In this document: piece by piece, positions 56,566 through 64,000 of the stretch
Layout of the letters: each line of letters opens with the position of its first letter
Position numbering within the stretch: position 1 is the stretch's first letter
Assembly (NCBI GenBank): GCA_003344405.1
Contig: NOWV01000161.1
Location: forward strand, 1-64,000
Length of the DNA: 64,000 nt
Source: Trichoplax sp. H2
Lineage: Eukaryota > Placozoa > Uniplacotomia > Trichoplacea
Reading direction: 5' to 3'
Program-made: the position numbers and the translations under genes
The notes under the pieces: model-generated
The model's input: the letters and a program-made list of their open reading frames with translations, nothing else
What the model was told of the DNA's origin: nothing
Database searches by the model: none

Positions 56566-59500
56566 TCAACTACGTCTTTTTTTAACATCTGAAACAACTT
56601 CTCTTTCATCAACTGACGACAATTTAAACGGAAACTTCACTGTATTGCTTCGATAATTTCTGTATGCTGAACTAGATACGATTTTCCGCTTCCGTGGGCT
56701 AGCTAAAAATTTACTAATTACGCTTTCCAATTCTTTTTGAAGCCGACAAACTTCATGATAATTCACAAAGTAGTCAGGAAACCTAAAGCTAAATTCGTTT
56801 TTTAAGGTTCGCAAGAAATTATCAAAACATAGTTTATCATATAACAAAAATAGCAATTCTAGTTACGTATACAATATATGAATTATGATAATCTGATTCC
56901 GATTATTAGTTAAATTAATGACTTAAAAATTACCTTAGCCAAAGGTATAAATCAAGAATATCGTATACAGCTTCTAAAGTAAATAATTTTTCTTCATCAT
57001 CCGGCATCTTAAATGGATACGGTATCAACTCTTTCAATGATGCATCAGTGATACTTGTACGTTTACCAATATGAGTGGCAAACTGCACAATTTAATTTAA
57101 AAATAAATACCAAATTTAGCTTAAAAATACCCAAAATGACGCCGTAAAAGCCAACTTTAAAATCATACCTTAAGAACAGCGGACGACATTAATGGGTTAC
57201 GATGATCAATTGGTGCTAAACAGAATATGTATTTCTCCTTTAGGAGTAATCCTTCAACAGTGTCCACAATCGCCGCAACATTCTTCAGAAAATCAAATGT
57301 TATACAATACGTATTAGAATGGTATGATGCTACCTGATATTGGAATACTAAAAATCGCTAATAAAGCAATCTATATACGAGTATACATCCCATGCTATAA
57401 TATCAATTGCAAATTTAGTATCTATCGCTAAAATAGATATTAATCTAAGGGGTACGATAACTTATTTCATTAGCAATCTATCTAATTGCCGAGTAAAATA
57501 ACTACATTAAATCATCAATATCATTAACGTACTTTAAATTCTTCATTTCTGCAGATGAAAAACTTGTCGCCGACTTTAACCAGATTAGAGAATAAATCCT
57601 AAAGAAATATAATAAAATATTCAATTAGTACCTAAAATGAGATCGAGCTATTATTCAGATTCTAATACATGATCTAAAACTATCAAGATATTACTTAATT
57701 TCCTACCAAAATATCTGTAAATGATGCTTCTGGCAAATAGTAAGAAAACAATTCAACATCACTCCATGTAAGTCCAAGGCCAGCTCGCTACATATATTAT
57801 CATGTGTATTCGTTCATCATATTGGCAGTTAAACAACAAAAAATGGATTTTAAAATACATTTCAAAGATAGACACGACCATACCTGAATTGGTTCAATAG
57901 GAGTATCTAGTAGTCTTTGTATGATCGGTAAATCGTCCACGAATAGCCTATCAGGGTGATAACGGAGTGTTATTAGGAGAATTAAAGTATTTAGTATTAA
58001 AGTAAAGCGCAATATCAGGCTAGAAAACGTTAACATTAGAACGAACGTCGTAATTTCTCCTATATTAAAATCGGAGCGAAAACGACCAGCTCTGCCCGCT
58101 ACTTGTCTAGCATGAGACGGTGTCAAACTCGTAATTTCCAATCCATCGAATTTCATAAGTGAATTAAATATAATTCTTTTAATATTTCTATAATTAAATT
58201 AATCAACAAAGATATTGACTTATTATAATATTAGCAATGTTACAAATACAACGAACAATTTATTATTGCTATAATGGTACTTACAAATTCAATCCCATTC
58301 CGATTGCATCGGAAGCTACCAACACATTATAATCATTATTTGGATCATTAAACAAGTCTGCCTGATGAGCCCTTGTTACTGAGTGATTGAAAAAAAATTT
58401 TGGCTATAAAGCAAAACATGTAATATCAATACATTATAATTTGCGATTACGAAGCTTACCAGACGGCAAACCTCCATAAATAATTGCGCATTTATGATCG
58501 GTTTTACTCTCTACGCTATATTTTAGCTTAAATAGTTCTTTTCGAGAAAATGCTACAACACAGTCTCCCTTGGTCACGTTACTAAGTTTACCTATAAATA
58601 TACTTCAGTTAGGCAGCTAATCATTTACATATTAAACTTAAGGCAATTTGCACTTATAGGAATAAGGTGTAATGCCTATAATAGCTGCTATTTTTAGTTC
58701 GTAATAACTACAATGTATAATTTAAATACCGTCAAAACTGTTTTTCTGCACCGATAAAGGAACTAAGCGATCATATCTCTGAACCTATGATAAAAGAATT
58801 AGATATGTTGCATTGTATTACGTGTTTGCTGCAATGGTCATCATATAAATGACTACAGTAGAGGAGCATACCTCGAACTCATCACCACATAAATCAGCTA
58901 ATTTCCTTATAAGGTCTATACCAGATGGATCACCGCAAAGATGAAGTTCAAAGGCACAAAGACCTATAATAAATAGATATATAAATATAAAAGAAAGACA
59001 CGTACCAATAATTCTAATACCATGAATTACGCGAGCTCTCTGAACCTAATAAAGCTCTGGTCCAAGCGAATCCTCTGAGGTCATCCTTGATCATTTGAAT
59101 CTCATCGATAATACCGATGTCGTCTAATGATATTATTTTAGTCAGTATCAGCATTTACGCTTGTATATATCATGTAAATTTGTATTCACTTAAATTAAAG
59201 CTTAGCTAAGTTTAAATAAGTTATTTTCGAAGATAATTTAAATCCGTAAAATTAAGTCAAAATTTAAGCATGTGTAAAATGCTAACAATGTTCATTTATA
59301 TTTGCCATTTCAACTGTACAAGAAACATGCTGAGAACTAAATCCATTGGGATCAACGTAAAGACGTTCCTCTCCAGTAATTAGATCGCATTTTACATTCT
59401 AGAAAAACGTATATCAAGTTAACGTCAAGTTAGCGATAAGCATATGAACACAAATCTCAAAACGTTCATACCGCTTCTAGTGATCTTCGATAAATTTCGT

Positions 59501-60683
59501 GAGCAAGTAGTCGTAACGGGCAACAATAAATTGCTTTTTCTGCTTTAAAAAATTTATGCAATGCATGGTACGTTTTTCCACTATTCGTCGGACCAGCATG
59601 GTAAATAATTTTACGCGGAGCGATATTTCTAGCTTCTTGGTACCTTAAATGAGATGATACTTTCATGAATTTATATATATTAATAGAAATGACGATATAT
59701 TTATATAATTATTTCCCCTTCTTACCAAGATACAGGAGAACGAAAGTTACTATGATATAATAGATCCTTAATACAACCGATTAAAGGGTATTCTTTTTTA
59801 GCATATTTTAAAAAATAAGGCCAAAGCGCCATCACCTTATCTAGGAAATAAGTTGCATACAATGCAGAAAGTTAACAAATTACCATTTCTTTTCTAGTAA
59901 ATACCTTAGGCAAGTAGAAAACATATTAAAGTAGTCTAGCAGTATTATTTATATCAGTATTATCGATTTATGAACTAGGAAATACATCATAATTACAACA
60001 GTAGATACACCATGCTGATTATAATTATAAGGCTGTATATCAAATTAGACAAAGTTACACATAGAATGTTTACCTTCACCATTACGTACGCGGATGAATG
60101 TTTCATTTAATTCACGATTATTTTTAGAGATAGCTTTACTGCGGAACTTCCGAGCGACTTTAGCAAGCAAATCATCTACCGAAGAAGATGAAATCATAAA
60201 TGGATAACTACCACCTATTTAGCTATTTGGTTTAGCTATTATTCTTCTAATGAATTAATCTAGCGATACAATGTCAAAATAGCTAGATTACATATATGAA
60301 CGGAACGTATGGATTTTACAACCTTCAATTTTATGAACTTTTAATTTATGTTTAAATCCATTATCTTTATACAATTCCTTGAGCAATAATTTAATTGCTG
60401 AATCTACACATAGATAACATAAAAAGACAAATAATGGTCATACTTAAAACATTCATTAAAAATCAATTTTGCAGTTAGGAATACAAGACATGGCTGACAT
60501 ACTATTCAATGGTACAGTTGAATTAAGCTTTCTTCCTTGTTTGTTGTCTTTACCATCACCATCGCTGCAATAGCGACGGACTGATGATAGTAAACCATTT
60601 ACACTTGGCGAGAATACAAATTTGCTTCTGTGATAAAGTTGATGTGATAGTTGAATACTTGATACAAGTTGTGATAACCTCAT
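56566..60683 (-). CDS. SUPV3L1: Mitochondrial ATP-dependent RNA helicase SUPV3L1 (SUV3)
   Basis: With PNPase, SUV3 degrades and surveys mitochondrial RNA. The ATG at 60683 opens an Arg/Ser/Leu-rich, acid-poor start ([20 protein letters not shown]) fitting a mitochondrial presequence. Next come [19 protein letters not shown] (about 59745-59830), then Walker A in [19 protein letters not shown] (59560-59620) with [20 protein letters not shown] (about 59310); [20 protein letters not shown] (about 59050-59110) as motif [20 protein letters not shown] (about 58900-58960); [11 protein letters not shown] (about 58530-58565); [10 protein letters not shown] (about 58290-58320); and QVAGRAGRF (about 58080-58110) as motif VI. 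The C-terminus (56566-56856) ends in a basic KKRRS. Many introns are under 150 bases. A long ORF extension at 57800-58156 reads into an intron. Exon order agrees with the human protein; individual junctions were not all fixed. Confidence 0.95.
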
Positions 60684-61200
60684 GTTGGCTTATTTGAAGT
60701 AAAAGAAACAGAATTAAGGCTCAGGTTAGTTGAAAAAAATCAATTTTGCAAGCAATTGCCTGACTATTTTACGTATGGTATAGTATACCAACCTCCGCAT
60801 GTAATTTCACTCGATATCCAGAGAAGAAGGAGCTATAAAATGATCCCTATGGAAAAGAAATGAGTATAGTCTATTTCTGCAACTAATACAGTAGCAATAT
60901 TTGCATAGAGTCAATGCAGCTCTAATTTATTTGTAATCGTAACTCGCATTCGCTAGTCAATCGATAGCATCAACATGCAGAAATCGAGCTCAAATCAAAA
61001 CAGCTTGATGGATAACAGTTTTAATTGCATTATAGCAATAAAAAAAATGGCAAATGTAATGTTAATATGTTAACATCATTGATTAGATACTATCAGCTGA
61101 GCTCTCACTACTTAAATGGATACGACTGCCATAATATTTTCAACAGCTTTTTTCTTGACTTGTTGGAGATGGATCGTTAATGCAAGCTAAGCCTTCTTGG
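60684..61200. other. SUPV3L1 upstream region
   Basis: About 500 bases of unique AT-rich DNA without a coding signal. Presumed promoter of the helicase; no specific element recognised. Confidence 0.55.
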
Positions 61201-62110
61201 GGCCGGTTGCTCAAAATTAGGTAATTGCAGTACACGATGTCTAGACTCTGCAGGTATTTGATCTTTTACCTGAATAACAGTACAGTGTACAGTGTACAGT
61301 ACTCGGACCGCCAGGCTCAGACTACTGTACACTGTAGCCACACTGTACAGTACACTGTACTGTTCAATCTCGTACCCGTACAGTACAGTACAGTACCGTA
61401 TGTGGAAGAGCAGTACGGGTACTTGTACTGTACTTGCGTATACGCACATGTACTGGTCTCATTCAGACAGACAGAGGAACAGAATCTGTTCAATTACTGT
61501 ACAGTATGTGGGAGAGCTACACCTGTCGAAGGTTTGGTTCTAGCACGGGTACTTGTACTGGTCTCATTCAGACAAACAGAGGAACAGAATCTGTTCCATT
61601 ACTCGTATGTGGAAGAAAAGACCAGCACGGGTACTTGTACTGGTCTCATTCAGATATACAGAGTAACAGAATCTATTCAATTACTCGTATAATCGTACAG
61701 TATGTGGAAGAAAAGAGCAGCACGGGTACTTGTACTGGTCTCATTCAGATAGACAGAGGAACAGAATCTGTTCAATTACTCGTATAGTCGTACTGTATGT
61801 GGAAGAAAAGAGCAGCACTGGTCTCATTCAGACAGACAGACGAACAGAATCTGTTCAATTACTCGTATGTGGAAGAAAAGAGCAGCACTTGTACCTCTAC
61901 AGTACTAGTCTGATTCTGTACAGTGCCATACTGTACTGTACACTGTACACTGTACAGTACTGTAAAGTACTCATGTTCGTGTGCGGACAGACAGAGGTGC
62001 AGACTTTCACAATAAATCGCTGGTAACCTGTACTGGTCTCATTCGGTACAGTACAGTACTCATGTTCGTTCGCAGACAGACAGAAGAACAGACTTGCGCA
62101 ATAAATCGCG
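61201..62110. repeat. Tandem repeat with TACAGTA palindromes, ~80-105-bp unit
   Basis: The phrase TACTGGTCTCATTCAGA recurs near 61451, 61556, 61637, 61733 and 61816, with a diverged copy near 62031. It is joined to GACAGAGGAACAGAATCTGTT (itself containing AACAGAATCTGTT, an inverted repeat), CAATTACTCGTATAGTCGTA and TGTGGAAGAAAAGAGCAGCA. Both edges are packed with GTACAGTAC/GTACTGTAC words. Reading frames stay open through several copies on the plus strand, but the products are repetitive Tyr/Ser/Cys-rich strings with no family match and are rejected as genes. Confidence 0.85.
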
Positions 62111-62407
62111 CAAAAAAGCTATCACCCTTTTCGAGCATTTATTCAGTTAAAGCAACAAAAAAGCCCTCATAACGATGTGAAGAAGGTGACAGCTATTTTA
62201 CACCGGATGGATTTCTGCATCTCTGAAATCCCTCTCCTGGAATATTAAGGCTAAGTTAGTCAGGAGTTGCACTGGAGCTACTAAAGCTGCTGCATCCCCC
62301 TCTGTCTTGCTAAAATGTGCAAATTAAACGGTAATTAGAGAGATCGGGATTCTATTGAAAGCTTTCCTGTCGTCCTAGCTACCAATATTGATTGCATGCT
62401 ACACATC

Positions 62408-63918
62408 ATGACCAACTGCGAACTGTTGATACGCTATTTACCATCAATTGCATCTGCAAGTGATATTAAAGAATTGTTATCCAATTTTGGTGCTACACAT
62501 GTCCATTACTTTGGCCAACATGGTAAAATGGTGAGCTAAGCGTGCAATATTTCTAAATGTTAAACTGCACGAGCTGATATCAACTTACCAATAATGCATT
62601 TCTACTTTAAACGAGCCGTAAAACCAGTATTGAACTCTTAGCGATCATGATAGGGATCAATTTCAAGTAGAAGCTTATTCTCTTCATTGATTTGACAATC
62701 GCAATCCTAATCATTACTGTAGAATTATTTCATACAAATGATTATAATTATTATTCGCCTTTGATCCCCATTAGAACGATTTGGAAATCCTGTTTATTCT
62801 TCCATTTTATAATAAATGTTTGTCTTTGATATAGAAAAATTGTGCTATTGCCAAATTCGATAACGAAAATACTGCTAAGCAGGTAAAAAAATTCGGGTCG
62901 ATCTATCTTTCGATGTTAAATTATGTATCATAATAATTGTTATTAAATAATTGTTCGATATACACGTACAGTAAATACTAAAATGCTCACCTTTGAAGTA
63001 AATGAATCAAAGAAACTTAAATTGCTAATAGAAAATATAGCCAATGAATTTATTTTATGTGCTTATTTTCGCATACTACGGCATTATCTGTACTGTAAAC
63101 TAGGCCCTGCAACGACTTCATCAGTTGCAGATTTTCGACCAAAGATTAGTAGCCGTTTATACTACAGAAAAGGCTAGGAGCAATATAAAATCAAGCAAAG
63201 AATCTGTTAGGTAAGTTTAAATTAATTTTCACAAAACGCTGTACCTTAAGTGGTGTAATGACGAATCATCTTTGTATAATTGCTTGTAGTGATCTCGATA
63301 GCGATGATGACAAACACAGTAATACCAAATCTTCCCGAAATTCAAAGACTCAAGATCTATCCAAATCATTGCCTCCTGTAGCTGCTAATCTAGGGTAAAG
63401 TATACATAATTTCTTCAACATGGGATACAAAATGATGTTGTTATAATAGCCTACTCGTACCGTACTTTGGCCATAGATTTAAATATGTAAGATTTAATGT
63501 AGTATTATAATGTGATACCGACTCGTATTGTTGGCTACCGTTTCCTATCAAATGTTCACTAGCGTTATTCGTACTCTTTTTTGGCTAGCCTACAGTATTA
63601 TAATATAAGCTATCTTAACTATAATATTGTGCTTTACAGATTGAACTATCCTTCTCCACCAGACCTACATTACTTATACCCCGAAGCAAACATTATGATA
63701 TTGACTAACATTGTTAATGCTATGCTAGCAGTACCTAAATTCTATACTCAAGTAAGAAACGCCAGTTTGTATAAGCTATAACAATAATAACAATCAGTAA
63801 CGATATTAGATTTGCTGTATTAAATAATCATACATTGCAAAATCAATAGGTTTTACATTTGATGAATAGAATGAATTTGCCTCCACCATTTGCATTTCCA
63901 ACGCCAACCCCTCCTATG
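62408..63918 (+). CDS. RNPC3: RNPC3 / U11-U12 65K protein, 5' part, runs off the window
   Basis: RNPC3 bridges the U11 and U12 snRNPs of the minor spliceosome; in the family its N-terminus binds the 59K protein and its second RRM binds the U12 snRNA 3' hairpin. Six exons join in one 188-codon frame: 62408-62530, 62835-62882, 63104-63210, 63290-63394, 63640-63751 and 63850-63918. They give a first RRM (CELLIRYLPSIASASDIKEL, NCAIAKFDNENTAKQ, ALQRLHQLQIFDQRLV), an acidic/Ser linker, then the family signature YLYPEANIMILTNIVNAMLA-VPKFYTQ and LMNRMNLPPPFAFP. The second RRM would lie beyond the window. A donor (GTATGT) follows the last visible exon. All introns seen are ordinary GT-AG. Confidence 0.93.
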
Positions 63919-64000
63919 GTATGTTAAGGATCTTTTCCAAAAATTTTTGGTTCTTAAAACATAGATTCATCAATATACCATAATGTAGACCGAACGAGAT

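Noticed and set aside
61225-62172. Overlapping plus-strand ORFs rich in Tyr, Ser and Gln
   Set aside because: Products of the TACAGTA-rich tandem repeat, open in several frames at once, without domain features.

Overview
The window is nuclear DNA from an early-branching animal, most likely a placozoan (Trichoplax-like). It is AT-rich and its genes are compact, with many short GT-AG introns. Its proteins look clearly animal (huntingtin, casein kinase 1 alpha, class A GPCRs) but are divergent. The species call is inference; the animal origin is secure.

Layout. 1-10,200: a tandem duplication of an intronless rhodopsin-class GPCR. The first copy is cut by the window edge and the second is complete. 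Each copy carries several kb of duplicated 3' flank, broken by indels, an assembly gap and a degenerate ~125-bp repeat. 11,403-15,597 (+): DDX56, a nucleolar DEAD-box helicase, reconstructed as 23 exons and 545 aa. 16,120-30,902 (-): a full-length huntingtin gene without a polyglutamine tract. 31,000-37,500: a gene-poor spacer with several unrelated minisatellites. 37,833-45,404 (+): MMS19, the cytosolic Fe-S targeting HEAT-repeat protein. 47,574-53,179 (-): casein kinase 1 alpha with an unusual charged tail. 56,566-60,683 (-): SUPV3L1/SUV3, the mitochondrial RNA helicase. 60,700-62,400: a spacer with a TACAGTA-rich tandem repeat. 62,408-end (+): the 5' part of RNPC3, the U11/U12-65K protein of the minor spliceosome.

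Gene relations. Apart from the GPCR pair, the genes are unrelated single-copy housekeeping genes. HTT/MMS19 and SUPV3L1/RNPC3 are divergent pairs; DDX56/HTT and MMS19/CK1 are convergent. Several genes serve RNA or organelle maintenance, but the sequence gives no reason to call this an operon-like system. I saw no convincing tRNA, rRNA, CRISPR array or intact transposon. I found no clearly new multi-gene system. The most unusual items are the triplicated CK1 tail motif, the polyQ-less huntingtin, the diverging GPCR pair, two GC-AG introns in DDX56, and hairpin-bearing minisatellites.
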